A DNA stretch of 64,000 nucleotides from assembly GCF_030464885.1 (NCBI RefSeq), contig NZ_JALPRJ010000031.1, positions 38,356 to 102,355 of the forward strand, written 5' to 3'. The notes beneath the pieces are model-generated. The model ran no database searches. It saw only the letters and a program-made list of their open reading frames with translations, and was not told the DNA's origin. Source of the DNA: Caballeronia sp. SEWSISQ10-4 2. Lineage in GTDB: Bacteria; Pseudomonadota; Gammaproteobacteria; Burkholderiales; Burkholderiaceae. Positions 7,665 to 16,647 of this stretch are shown in pieces. The translations under genes were made by a program, and so were the position numbers. Each line of letters begins with the position of its first letter. Position 1 is the first letter of the stretch.

Positions 7665-9848
7665 TCACGCAAGGTCGAAGCGATCAAGGTTCATCACCTT
7701 GTCCCAGGCCGCTACAAAGTCATGGACAAACTTCTCCTGCGCATCCGAACTTCCATAGACTTCAGCCAAGGCCCGGAGCTGGGCGTGTGAGCCGAAGATC
7801 AGATCGACACGACTACCGGTCCACTTCAGTTCACCCGTCGCGCGATCTCGCCCTTCAAACACGTCCTTAGCATCCGATACCGCCGTCCACTCCGTGCCCA
7901 TATCAAGCAGGTTTACGAAGAAGTCGTTAGTCAGCGCCGCCGGCCGCTTGGTAAAGACTCCGTGTTGGGTCTGTCCATAGTTGGCGTTCAAGACGCGCAG
8001 GCCGCCCACGAGCACCGTCATCTCTGGCGCGCTCAGCGTTAGCAGTTGCGCCTTATCAACCAGCAGGGCCTCGGCCGATACGGAGAATTTACCCTTGAGG
8101 TAGTTGCGGAAGCCGTCCGCGATCGGTTCGAGCACGGCGAAGGCATCCACATCGGTTTGCGCCTGCGAGGCGTCCATGCGTCCCGGCGCGAAGGGAACCG
8201 TCACCGCATGACCGGCGTTTTTCGCCGCTTGCTCGACGCCTGCGCAACCAGCCAACACGATCAGGTCGGCGAGCGAGACCTTCTTGCCTCCGGACTGGGC
8301 GCTGTTGAACTCGCGCTCGATACCCGTGAGGGTATCCAGCACCTTCGCCAGGTGGGCCGGCTGGTTGACTTCCCATTCCTTCTGCGGCGCGAGGCGAATG
8401 CGGGCACCGTCTGCACCGCCACGTTTGTCGGAGCCACGGAAGGTGGAGGCCGACGCCCAGGCGACTGAAACCAGTTGCGAGACGGACAGCCCTGAAGCCA
8501 GGATCTTGCCCTTGAGGGCGGCAATGTCCTGCTCACCGATCAAATCATGATTGACCGCGGGGATGGGGTCTTGCCAGATCAGTTCCTCTGCCGGAACTTC
8601 CGGGCCGAGATAGCGTGCGTGCGGACCCATGTCACGGTGCGTCAGCTTGAACCACGCCCGCGCAAACGCATCGGCTAACTGATCCGGATTCTCGTAGAAG
8701 CGCCTTGAAATTTTTTCGTAAGCAGAATCGAATCGTAACGAGAGGTCAGTTGTCAGCATGGAGGGGGTATGGTGCTTGGATGGGTCGTGCGCATCCGGGA
8801 TGGTACCTACCCCTGCGTCGCCCTTCGGCTTCCATTGATGCGCACCGGCAGGGCTCTTCGTCAGTTCCCATTCGTAGCCGAACAGGTTTTCAAAGAAGTC
8901 ATTGCTCCACTTCGTTGGCGTAGTGCTCCAGGTGACTTCCAGGCCGCTGGAGATAGCGTCACCGCCTGAGCCTGTGCCAAAGCTGCTCTTCCAGCCGAGG
9001 CCCTGCTGCTCGATGCTGGCCGCTTCCGGCTCAGGCCCCACATGGGACGCAGGACCGGCACCGTGGGTTTTGCCGAAGGTGTGGCCGCCCGCGATGAGCG
9101 CAACCGTCTCTTCGTCGTTCATCGCCATGCGAGCAAAAGTCTCGCGAATATCCGTGGCCGCTGCGACCGGATCCGGGTTGCCGTTCGGGCCTTCCGGGTT
9201 GACGTAAATCAGACCCATCTGTACGGCAGCCAGGGGATTTTCGAGGTCGCGCACGCCGGAGTAGCGTTTGTCACCACCCAGCCAGGCGGTTTCCGAGCCC
9301 CAGTAGACGTCTTCTTCTGGCTCCCAGACGTCGACGCGGCCGCCGCCGAAACCAAAGGTCTTGAATCCCATCGACTCCAGCGCGACGTTGCCGGTGAGAA
9401 TGATGAGGTCGGCCCATGAGATTTTCCGGCCATATTTCTGCTTGATCGGCCAGATTAGCCTGCGTGCCTTGTCGAGGCTGACATTGTCGGGCCAGCTGTT
9501 GAGGGGCGCGAAGCGCTGCTGGCCGGCACCGGCGCCGCCACGACCGTCACCGGTGCGATACGTGCCGGCGCTGTGCCATGCCATGCGAATGAAAAAAGGT
9601 CCGTAGTGGCCAAAGTCCGCTGGCCACCAGTCCTGTGAGTCGGTCATCAGCGCCAGCAGATCCTTCTTCACGGCCGCCAGGTCGAGACTCTTGAACGCTT
9701 CAGCGTAGTTGAAGTCCTTGTCCATCGGGTCGGACAGGGACGAGTGCTGATGCAGGATTTTCAGATTCAGTTGATTGGGCCACCAGTCTCGGTTCGACGT
9801 GCCGTCGCCGGCGGTGTGGTTGAACGGGCATTTCGCTTCAGTCGACAT
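7665..9848 (-). CDS. katG: Catalase-peroxidase KatG
   Basis: A 727-residue bifunctional haem catalase-peroxidase, full length for the family. The distal site Arg88-x-x-Trp91-His92 lies in the RMAWHSAGTYR segment. The tyrosine of the Met-Tyr-Trp adduct sits in LIYVNPEGP, and the proximal haem His is in AGGHTFGKTHG. The degenerate second peroxidase domain follows. The start at 9848 (MSTEAKCPF) is chosen because an AAGGAGG sits 9 bases upstream; ten in-frame residues further upstream are unlikely to be translated. It removes H2O2 in the cytoplasm. A strong terminator follows. Confidence 0.98.
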   Translation of the reverse strand: MSTEAKCPFNHTAGDGTSNRDWWPNQLNLKILHQHSSLSDPMDKDFNYAEAFKSLDLAAVKKDLLALMTDSQDWWPADFGHYGPFFIRMAWHSAGTYRTGDGRGGAGAGQQRFAPLNSWPDNVSLDKARRLIWPIKQKYGRKISWADLIILTGNVALESMGFKTFGFGGGRVDVWEPEEDVYWGSETAWLGGDKRYSGVRDLENPLAAVQMGLIYVNPEGPNGNPDPVAAATDIRETFARMAMNDEETVALIAGGHTFGKTHGAGPASHVGPEPEAASIEQQGLGWKSSFGTGSGGDAISSGLEVTWSTTPTKWSNDFFENLFGYEWELTKSPAGAHQWKPKGDAGVGTIPDAHDPSKHHTPSMLTTDLSLRFDSAYEKISRRFYENPDQLADAFARAWFKLTHRDMGPHARYLGPEVPAEELIWQDPIPAVNHDLIGEQDIAALKGKILASGLSVSQLVSVAWASASTFRGSDKRGGADGARIRLAPQKEWEVNQPAHLAKVLDTLTGIEREFNSAQSGGKKVSLADLIVLAGCAGVEQAAKNAGHAVTVPFAPGRMDASQAQTDVDAFAVLEPIADGFRNYLKGKFSVSAEALLVDKAQLLTLSAPEMTVLVGGLRVLNANYGQTQHGVFTKRPAALTNDFFVNLLDMGTEWTAVSDAKDVFEGRDRATGELKWTGSRVDLIFGSHAQLRALAEVYGSSDAQEKFVHDFVAAWDKVMNLDRFDLA

Positions 9849-9934
9849 GTGCTTCCTCCTTGGATCGCTTGTACTCAACTACTCGGCTTCGCTTAGAGTT
9901 CGGTCAATGGCCTTACATGCTAATGTCTCGCAAC

Positions 9935-10412
9935 TTAGGCCGGAAATAGGTTTTTTTGATGGCGATGCATCAAAAAACCTAAGACTGGGGCCTTCCCGTC
10001 GTGTCCGGTTAATGCCGTGGAGTAGCCGGAGATACCAGCAGCCTTCCCATTATCGCTCCGCGTGGCACCATGGCTTGCCCGCCCCGCGGCCGTGTATACC
10101 GAGACGGATTGATGCCACCCCAAAATTCCGGGTCACCTCCACGATACATGGAAGGGCTACAACGGGTCCGATTCCGGGCATTAGCTGCTTGACGAAGCAG
10201 ACGTTCGTGAGTGTCGACTCGACTTTCACTACGAACGACCGCATCGGCCGATCAACAGCCGATTGCAGAAGGGTGCTCAAGCGGCAATTCGTCGGCCCTT
10301 GCGGTAGTTGGTTCACCAACGCCTCAATGGCCGGCATAGGTTCCGACGACGGTCGAGCAATCTTGGTGAGCGGCTGCTTTGATCGTCGTCGAACGGCAGT
10401 GCACGACCCCAC
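9935..10412 (-). mobile_element. Degenerate IS110-family transposase remnant
   Basis: The minus strand contains, in shifting frames, pieces that line up with the C-terminal transposase_20 domain of IS110/IS1111 elements: QLMPGIGPVVAL (family pattern LM-x-PGVGPV-x-AL). About 25 residues later comes GINPSRY (family GLTP-x-x-Y), and further on VLGFLMHR (family LA-x-x-LHRMW). Spacing and order match the family, but stops and frameshifts interrupt it and the N-terminal DEDD catalytic part is not seen. Together with the 9948 hairpin, this fills the 630-base gap between katG and the DoxD-like gene. The alignment is from memory. Confidence 0.5.
9948..9980. repeat. Inverted repeat with A/T-rich arms upstream of katG
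   Basis: AGGTTTTTTTGATG at 9948-9961 pairs with CATCAAAAAACCT at 9968-9980, with one bulged T and a 6-base loop. It lies 100 bases upstream of the katG start, at the 3' side of the putative transposase relic. It could be a terminator-like hairpin, an old insertion-sequence end or a regulatory stem-loop; the sequence does not decide. Confidence 0.5.
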
Positions 10413-10478
10413 TCCGGCCGCTGGATCCCGCGCCTCTTCAGCGGCAACCTGACGACTGGTGGCGATCGATCGGTACCA

Positions 10479-11588
10479 TCAATGCGCGGCCCCTGATGCG
10501 TCTTGCAGAGATGTCGAAAAGACGCGTCCATCGACATCCGTCAGTTGCAATGTCCGTGCGCTGACGGTTGCGCCCGTATGAACGGTCGGCGCCGGCAATG
10601 TGACCGTCGAAGCAGCGCCCATCGCCGCGCGCAGGCCGAACGGACCCGGGCCGAATTTGTTATAGGCGTAGTCGTTGTTGAACGCAGTCTTTGGCATCTT
10701 TGAGAGTGCCTCGGCATTCCATTGCGCGACGGGTGCCCTGTTCGCATCGAGCAATTCAGCCGCGACGATGTGCACCGGCGCCTCGGCGGTCCCGGCATCG
10801 AGCGCAACATGAAAGCGCACGCTTCCATCAGCGAGAACGGCCGCGCGAGCCAATGTCAGGTGATGGGCGGTCGGGCTGATAGGGCCGCTATGAAACGGCG
10901 TCACGACGGAACCACGGTAGTAGCTGTACGTCCCAACGTTGAACACGACTACAAAGGTCAATACCGCGAGCGCGAGGCTGCGAAAGCCAGTATCCGAAAG
11001 CGGCAGTGCCCTGCTGCCCGAAGCCCATTTGAACCAGCCGCTGTCTGCCCGCTGCGGCTTGTTGCGCAGCAGGACATTGTCCAGCGACCAGACGCCGCTG
11101 CCTCCCAGCATCAACGTCGCACCCATGGCAAGATTGCAGGCCGCCATCGTCCATTCGTCGATGCACGTCGCCCCCTGCCAGCCGAACATCAGCATGAGCA
11201 ATACGGAAAAACCCATTGAAGCGAGCGCCGCGGCGCGCGTAAAGAGGCCCGCCATCAGCATGAGCCCGACGATCAGTTCGGCAGCACTGAAGAGAATCAC
11301 GCCGCCATACAGCAGATAGAAGTGATGCAGCATGAAGCTGATCACATGGTCCATACCGAGAAGCGCTCCTGGCATCGCCGTCTGGAACTTGTTGGCCATC
11401 CAGTGTGCGGCATGCGGATTGAGCTTACCGGGCGCATAAATGAATCGCCGCGAACCTCCGCCCCAATAGATAAAGCCCTGAATGACACGGACCGACATCA
11501 GGGAGATGGCCGAAATACGCCACGTACGCCGGTCCTGCTCGCTCGCAGCGCGTTCGTGACCGGCAGCATGGTATGCAATTGAACCCAT
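10479..11588 (-). CDS. DoxD/DoxA-like (thiosulfate:quinone oxidoreductase-type) membrane protein
   Basis: A 369-residue protein that looks like a DoxD membrane domain (about residues 25-175, four hydrophobic segments, opening RVIQGFIYWGGGSRRFIY) joined to a DoxA-like soluble domain (about 200-369, YYRGSVVTPFHSGP through LTDVDGRVFS). In Acidianus the two are separate subunits of thiosulfate:quinone oxidoreductase; fused versions are common in bacteria annotated as TQO-family. It may feed electrons from thiosulfate or a related sulfur compound to quinones. The ATG at 11588 is preferred because the upstream extension lacks protein character. It is divergent from DUF4148, fpr-like and dsrE-like genes. 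Confidence 0.78.
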   Translation of the reverse strand: MGSIAYHAAGHERAASEQDRRTWRISAISLMSVRVIQGFIYWGGGSRRFIYAPGKLNPHAAHWMANKFQTAMPGALLGMDHVISFMLHHFYLLYGGVILFSAAELIVGLMLMAGLFTRAAALASMGFSVLLMLMFGWQGATCIDEWTMAACNLAMGATLMLGGSGVWSLDNVLLRNKPQRADSGWFKWASGSRALPLSDTGFRSLALAVLTFVVVFNVGTYSYYRGSVVTPFHSGPISPTAHHLTLARAAVLADGSVRFHVALDAGTAEAPVHIVAAELLDANRAPVAQWNAEALSKMPKTAFNNDYAYNKFGPGPFGLRAAMGAASTVTLPAPTVHTGATVSARTLQLTDVDGRVFSTSLQDASGAAH

Positions 11589-11930
11589 ACATGAACCTCT
11601 GAAGTGAATGTTTGTGATCTGACTGGAGGTTCGCGGCCCGCTCTGGCAGTGTCCCGGAATGACCAATCATCGCTGTGCAGCGTATAGAAGGCGGGGCATC
11701 GGTAAAAATACATTAATGGCATTGGCGCCATAATTTTTTGGTATCCAACTTGACGACATCGAGTTTTTATATTTGACCCATCAAAAGGCACCTATATACG
11801 CAACGCATGGCAGAGATATCACTATTGTATTTTTCATGAATGACTCGTGTCCCTACACTGGGTTCATGCACTCCCAACGATTAATCAATCGCAACGAGCC
11901 GCACAACTCACCCAACTGTAGAGACCGGAA
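11589..11930. other. A/T-rich divergent intergenic region
   Basis: 342 bases between the divergent DoxD-like gene and the DUF4148 gene, with no credible gene. It is clearly more A+T-rich than its neighbours and holds the perfect 8-base palindrome TGGCGCCA at 11723-11730, flanked by ATGGC and GCCAT half-sites. It probably carries both promoters. No operator can be named. Confidence 0.5.
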
Positions 11931-12185
11931 ATGAGCAAGATCTTCTCTTCTACCATCCCCGTCGCATTGACACTCGCAGCATCGCTGCTCTGTTCGGCAG
12001 CACATGCTGCTCAACAAGACGCAGGTGCATCGCAGCCGCAAGTCTCCCAGACCCAGCACCTGCCCTCCGATGCCGCTGCCCAGCAAGCGCACGGGCTGAC
12101 GCGCAAGCAGGTCTACGATCAGTTGGTTCAGGCAGAGAAGGACGGGTCGCTAGCACGCATAAACACCCTGTACGAGGGAGGCTGA
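11931..12185 (+). CDS. DUF4148 small secreted protein
   Basis: An 84-residue protein with a signal peptide (hydrophobic 9-22, cleavage after AHA near 27). The C-terminal motif LTRKQVYDQLVQAEKDG is the hallmark of DUF4148, a family of unknown function abundant in Burkholderiaceae. It is predicted periplasmic. It is the first plus-strand gene after the divergent DoxD-like gene, so it may be co-regulated with the sulfur-type genes. Two paralogues lie at 17.1-17.9 kb. Confidence 0.85.
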   Translation: MSKIFSSTIPVALTLAASLLCSAAHAAQQDAGASQPQVSQTQHLPSDAAAQQAHGLTRKQVYDQLVQAEKDGSLARINTLYEGG

Positions 12186-12363
12186 GCGTATCTGCGCACT
12201 CACTCATGCATAGATTCGTAGTCCGTATCGATATCGAGCGATGCATCAGCTTTACGTGTCTCACAACAGATAAACCCGCAGCGCCGGGACTGGGCGCGAC
12301 GGGGGCGGCCGGACAGGTCCGCCTCGCGCGATCTCCTACCTGCGCTCGCCTCACATTGCAGCC

Positions 12364-13134
12364 ATGAGCAACCTGAATCCGCAAACCGTACTGTCCGTTC
12401 ACCACTGGACGGATACGCTTTTCAGCTTCACCTGCACGCGCGATCGGTCGTTTCGCTTCGAAAACGGCCAGTTCACCATGGTGGGTCTTGAAATCGACGG
12501 CAAGCCGTTGATGCGCGCCTACAGCATTGCAAGCGCGAACTACGATGAAGAACTGGAATTCTTTAGTATCAAGGTTCCGGACGGCCCGCTCACGTCGCGA
12601 CTACAGCACCTGAAGAGCGGCGATCCGCTGCTGATTGGCCGCAAACCGACCGGCACGCTGATCGCCGATAACCTGCTGCCCGGCCGTGTGTTATGGCTGC
12701 TCTCCACCGGCACGGGCCTCGCGCCGTTCATGAGCGTGATTCGCGACCCGACGGTGTACGAGCGCTACGATCACATTGTGCTGACCCACACCTGCCGGTA
12801 CGTCCGTGAACTTGCCTATCGCGACTACATCATGACCGCGCTGCCTCAACACGAGTTCCTGGGTGAGCAGGCGCGTGAGCAACTGATCTATTACCCATCT
12901 GTCACTCGCGAGCCATTTGCGAACACCGGCCGCATTACCGATCTGATCGACACCGGAGCGCTGTTCGCCGACACCGGACTGCCGCCGTTTTCGATCGAGC
13001 GCGACCGGATCATGTTGTGCGGTAGCTCCGCAATGCTGCGCGACACGCGCGTACTACTCGAAGCCCGCGGCTTCGACGAGGGTAATCAGTCGGCCCCAGG
13101 ACACTATGTGGTCGAGCGGGCCTTCGTTTCATGA
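12364..13134 (+). CDS. Ferredoxin/flavodoxin--NADP+ reductase (Fpr type)
   Basis: A 256-residue FAD enzyme of the bacterial Fpr subclass. The FAD-binding RxYS motif is Arg51-Ala-Tyr-Ser54 and the nucleotide-binding STGTGLAPFMS lies near 119-129. The C-terminus YVVERAFVS has the aromatic/VE signature of this subclass. It moves electrons between NADPH and ferredoxin or flavodoxin in the cytoplasm. Burkholderiaceae usually have a housekeeping copy elsewhere. This one lies among sulfur-type genes and may supply or drain electrons for them. Confidence 0.92.
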   Translation: MSNLNPQTVLSVHHWTDTLFSFTCTRDRSFRFENGQFTMVGLEIDGKPLMRAYSIASANYDEELEFFSIKVPDGPLTSRLQHLKSGDPLLIGRKPTGTLIADNLLPGRVLWLLSTGTGLAPFMSVIRDPTVYERYDHIVLTHTCRYVRELAYRDYIMTALPQHEFLGEQAREQLIYYPSVTREPFANTGRITDLIDTGALFADTGLPPFSIERDRIMLCGSSAMLRDTRVLLEARGFDEGNQSAPGHYVVERAFVS

Positions 13135-13192
13135 CCAGGCCGGCAAGCCAGCGTCATTCACCTTTGAACCATCTCCATTACGAGAACCAATC

Positions 13193-13753
13193 ATGAACAA
13201 AATCAAAACTTTTCTCGCCACCGCTTTGGTTGCGCTCGCCTCTGTATCAGCACACGCCGCGCCGGCGGATCCAGCCGGCTTCTGGACGACACCAACGATT
13301 CAGGGCTACGGAAACATTCACTATCTGCCAGACGGTGCGTTCAAACCGCAGCCTGGCCACACCTACAAGGTAGTCTTTGCGATGACGCAGGGCACCGCAC
13401 AGCCTGACAAAGTCAACCCGGCGCTGGACCACGTGGCGCGCACGGTCAACCTCTATGTAGCCGCAGGCGTGCCATTGGGCAAACTCAAATTCGTTGCAGT
13501 TGCCTATGGCGCGGCAACGCCGCTCGCACTCGACGATGCGCACTACCGGTCAGCGTACGGCGTGCCCAACCCCAATCTCCCGCTAATCGGGGAACTCAAG
13601 AAAGCCGGCGTGACAATCGCGGAATGCGGGCAGGCGGTGGCTGAACATCATTTCCAGTATGACTGGATCGATCCGGATGTAACGCTCGCGCTGTCCGGCC
13701 TGACCACCGTCACCACCCTTGAACAGCAGGGTTACGCGTTGATGCCGCTGTAA
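13193..13753 (+). CDS. Secreted DsrE-family protein
   Basis: A 186-residue protein with a signal peptide (hydrophobic 6-20, cleavage after AHA at 20-22) and a DsrE-like fold: a first strand with YKVVFAMTQG, a LYVAAGVP helix, KFVAVAYGAAT, and Cys145 in IAECGQ at the position of the conserved sulfur-carrier Cys of DsrE/TusD proteins. Export to the periplasm is the notable point. The ATG at 13193 is used because it begins the signal peptide. It lies between the reductase and the oxyanion-binding protein, so a role in sulfur handling is inferred. Confidence 0.8.
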   Translation: MNKIKTFLATALVALASVSAHAAPADPAGFWTTPTIQGYGNIHYLPDGAFKPQPGHTYKVVFAMTQGTAQPDKVNPALDHVARTVNLYVAAGVPLGKLKFVAVAYGAATPLALDDAHYRSAYGVPNPNLPLIGELKKAGVTIAECGQAVAEHHFQYDWIDPDVTLALSGLTTVTTLEQQGYALMPL

Positions 13754-13801
13754 GCGCCCATTCGGCACGCGTGCCATCTTTGATCATCCGGAGTCCACAG
13801 C

Positions 13802-14806
13802 ATGTTCACCAATAACCGAAAAACTTTCGCCGCATGCATGATGAGCGCCATCGTCATCGGGTCCGTCCATGCCGAGGGCGCGCCGGCCATCGGCACCACC
13901 GGCATCACACATAGCCAGAGCGTCTATCCGCCGTGGCAACACGGCGCGAACAACGACAGTCTGGAACGCGGCTTGTCGTTCACCGAACCCGACGCGGACA
14001 ATCTTGCCGATTTCCATGGGGACCCCATTCATCCTTCGCTGGTGCTCTATGTCGGCGGCAACTACTTCTTTGCGATGGCGCCGCTCGTGCAGGCGTTCGA
14101 GACGCATTATCCGCAGTACAAAGGCCATGTCTACTGGGAGACGATTCCGCCGGGCCTTCTAGTGAGGCAGATGGAAAACGGTGGCACAGTCACGGTCGGC
14201 AACATGACCTGGACTGTCCCGGCTGATGTGTATCTTGCAGGGCTCAAGGCCGTGCAGAAGCAGATTGACGCGGGGCGTTTGCAGGCGCCGGCGGAGCCGT
14301 ATGTGACGAATACGCTGACCATCATGGTGCCAGCGGACAACCCTGCCCATATCACCGGACTCGCCGATCTCGGCCGGCCCGAGGTCCGGCTGGCGATGCC
14401 GAATCCCAAATTCGAGGGGATTGCACGGCAGATCAAGACGTCGCTCGAACATGCGGGGGGCGACACGCTGCTCAACGACGTGTATGGCACCAAAGTCGCC
14501 GACGGGTCAACCGTGCTGACGCACATCCATCACCGGCAGACGCCGCTGTGGATTATGCAGGGCAAGGCGCAGGCAGGTGTCACCTGGCAATCCGAAGCGA
14601 TGTTCGAGGAACAGGCCGGCCATCCCATCAGTCATGTGGACATTCCTGCGGCCGACAACACGACGGCAATCTATGCGGGGGCCATGACAACGCATGCGCC
14701 TCACACCGAGGCGGCTCAACGTTGGCTGGACTTCATCCGCTCGCCCGCGGGGCTCGCGATCTTCGAACGGTACGGGTTCAAGCCCTACCAGGCTAACGCC
14801 GGATGA
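13802..14806 (+). CDS. Periplasmic sulfate/molybdate-type solute-binding protein
   Basis: A 334-residue exported protein (signal peptide to about residue 24) with the features of the ModA/SBP_bac_11 type-2 binding fold: VGGNYFFAMAPLVQAFETHYP near the start, NTLTIMVPADNPAHI in the hinge region, and a C-terminal AAQRWLDFIRSPAGLAIFERYGF typical of oxyanion-binding proteins. No permease or ATPase gene follows, so it is an orphan binding component. A GGAG lies 9 bases before the ATG. The ligand may be sulfate, thiosulfate, molybdate or an organosulfonate. Confidence 0.8.
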   Translation: MFTNNRKTFAACMMSAIVIGSVHAEGAPAIGTTGITHSQSVYPPWQHGANNDSLERGLSFTEPDADNLADFHGDPIHPSLVLYVGGNYFFAMAPLVQAFETHYPQYKGHVYWETIPPGLLVRQMENGGTVTVGNMTWTVPADVYLAGLKAVQKQIDAGRLQAPAEPYVTNTLTIMVPADNPAHITGLADLGRPEVRLAMPNPKFEGIARQIKTSLEHAGGDTLLNDVYGTKVADGSTVLTHIHHRQTPLWIMQGKAQAGVTWQSEAMFEEQAGHPISHVDIPAADNTTAIYAGAMTTHAPHTEAAQRWLDFIRSPAGLAIFERYGFKPYQANAG

Positions 14807-14890
14807 ACGCGCCTGCCACCAGCTTGCATCTCGTGCCGGGTTGCCCTCGGTAACCCGGCGTCCACTCATCTTCCAGTCCGGGATCGCTCC

Positions 14891-15715
14891 GTGAACCTCC
14901 ATCAATTCCGTTTCGTACGCGAGGCGGTTCGTCAGAAGCTCAATCTGACTGCTGTCGCCAAAACCCTCTACACGTCACAGCCTGGCATCTCGAAGTCGAT
15001 CATCGAACTCGAAGACGAACTGAGCATCGAGATTTTTACGCGCCATGGCAAGCGGCTGAGCGCCGTTACCGACCGGGGCAAACTCGTCGTTGCGGCAGCA
15101 GAGAGAATTCTTCGCGAGGTCGAAGCCCTGAAGCGCCTCGGCGCGGATTATCTGGCTGACAATCAGGGGGAACTGATCATCGCTGCCACCCATACGTACG
15201 CTCGCTATCTGCTGCCCAACGCGATCGCACTGTTCAGGTCGAGCTTTCCAAAGGTCCTGGTTTCGATCCTGCAAGGCTCGTCCAGCCAGGTATCAGCGAT
15301 GATCCGCAACGGCAAAGCCGACCTCGTGCTGACGCCAGGGGACCTGTCCGAAGACGACACGCTGCTGGCGCAACCTTGCATGATCTCACGTCCCGTCGCG
15401 GTGGTGCCGGCCGGTCATCCTCTTGCCGGACGAGCCCGGCTCGAGTCTGACGATCTCTCGCGGTTCCCGCTGATCGTCGACGACGACATGTTCAGGCCGC
15501 GGGAGATATTCAGGCAGGGCAACCGTGCGCCCAATGTCGTGCTGCGCGCTGCCGACGCGGAAATGGTAAAGACCTACGTCGCACTGGGGCTGGGCGTCGG
15601 TATCGTCGAGGACATGGCTTTCGATAGGGAACGCGATTGCAGCTTGCGCGCGTTACCCTTCGACCACGCCGGCGTCTTCGCGCGAACACGTCGGGCAGGC
15701 CATGCGAAACGCTGA
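14891..15715 (+). CDS. CysB/Cbl-like LysR regulator with a short C-terminus
   Basis: A 274-residue LysR protein whose N-terminus (NLHQFRFVREAVRQ, TSQPGISKSIIELEDELSIEIFTRHGKRL) is close to CysB/Cbl, the regulators of sulfate assimilation and sulfonate use. The effector domain keeps LGLGVGIVEDMAFDRERD. After about residue 257 it departs from the CysB pattern and stops about 50 residues short of the usual 310-325, losing the end of the effector domain. Translation starts at GTG. It may be a partly inactivated copy or a variant with altered ligand response. It fits a sulfur role for the cluster. Confidence 0.82.
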   Translation: MNLHQFRFVREAVRQKLNLTAVAKTLYTSQPGISKSIIELEDELSIEIFTRHGKRLSAVTDRGKLVVAAAERILREVEALKRLGADYLADNQGELIIAATHTYARYLLPNAIALFRSSFPKVLVSILQGSSSQVSAMIRNGKADLVLTPGDLSEDDTLLAQPCMISRPVAVVPAGHPLAGRARLESDDLSRFPLIVDDDMFRPREIFRQGNRAPNVVLRAADAEMVKTYVALGLGVGIVEDMAFDRERDCSLRALPFDHAGVFARTRRAGHAKR

Positions 15716-15747
15716 TGCCAACGTGACAGATTTCGCGACGAACAACG

Positions 15748-16647
15748 TTACCCCGCTGCGGCATCCGACGCGACCCGCGCCAGCACCAGGTCGAAAAAAG
15801 CCTGTGTACTCGGCGACAGCGACCGCCCCTTGAGCCACACCATGTGCAGCGGGCGCTCGATGCGAAGATCATCCACTTCGAGCACCGTCAGCTCGCCGCG
15901 GCGCAACTCATCCTTCACGCTGAGCAGGGAAACGTAAGCGATGGCGTTCTGCGCAAGGAGCATCCGCTTGATGGCTTCGGTGTCGCTGACGGACATCAGC
16001 GGGTCGACTTGCAGACCGATATGCCCATAAGCCTCCTCGACAACCGCGCGCGTGCCCGAACCGGGTTCACGCAGAATGACCGTATGCGCAGTCAGATCGG
16101 GCGGCGATAACTTCTGTCCGGCACGCGGATGTCCAGCCGCGGCGACCGCGACAATTTCGTCGGCCCCGATCGGACGGGAATGCAGAATCGTGTTGTCGAA
16201 TGGTCCCTCGATGAAGCCAAGCGCAAATGCATGGTCACGCAAACCGGCTTCGACTTGCTCGGTGTTGGTGACCGTCAGGTCGATCGCGACCTGAGGGTGG
16301 CTGGCGTTAAATTGCGCAATCATGCCCGGCACGAGATACACGCCGACCGTCGCGCTTGCACCTATCCTCACATGCCCAGCGCTGAGACCGGCCAGCTCCC
16401 TCAGTTCCCACTCCGCCGCGTCGGCGAGCGAGAAAATCTGCTCGGCATAGCGGAATAGCGTCGACCCCACGTCGGTGAGCGCAACGCCTCGCGGCAGCCG
16501 GTCGAACAGCACAAGTCCGAGCCGGTCCTCCAGCTCCCTGATTTCCCGCGTGACCGCTGGCTGGCTGACGCGCAGGCGCTCGGCCCCCGCGCTGACGCTA
16601 CCGGCGCGCGCAACCTCGAAAAACGCGAATAGATGAGTAAAGTTCAC
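15748..16647 (-). CDS. LysR-family transcriptional regulator
   Basis: A 299-residue LysR protein: winged helix at about 1-60 (FFEVARAGSVSAGAERLRVSQPAVTREIRELED) and effector domain from about 90 (GHVRIGASATVGVYLVPG), similar in style to CbbR/CysL-type regulators. I choose the GTG at 16647 because residue 2 onward matches family starts. An ATG at 16737 would add 30 unlike residues. It is convergent with the CysB-like gene. Its target is not obvious; the long upstream gap suggests it may act on the DUF4148 genes. Confidence 0.85.
   Translation of the reverse strand: MNFTHLFAFFEVARAGSVSAGAERLRVSQPAVTREIRELEDRLGLVLFDRLPRGVALTDVGSTLFRYAEQIFSLADAAEWELRELAGLSAGHVRIGASATVGVYLVPGMIAQFNASHPQVAIDLTVTNTEQVEAGLRDHAFALGFIEGPFDNTILHSRPIGADEIVAVAAAGHPRAGQKLSPPDLTAHTVILREPGSGTRAVVEEAYGHIGLQVDPLMSVSDTEAIKRMLLAQNAIAYVSLLSVKDELRRGELTVLEVDDLRIERPLHMVWLKGRSLSPSTQAFFDLVLARVASDAAAG

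Noticed and set aside
8046..9419. Open frames on the plus strand inside katG
   Set aside because: Third-position GC bias explains them; katG is fully conserved on the other strand.
9775..10452. A 225-residue plus-strand frame over the katG start
   Set aside because: It overlaps the katG N-terminus and the transposase relic and has no protein-like pattern.
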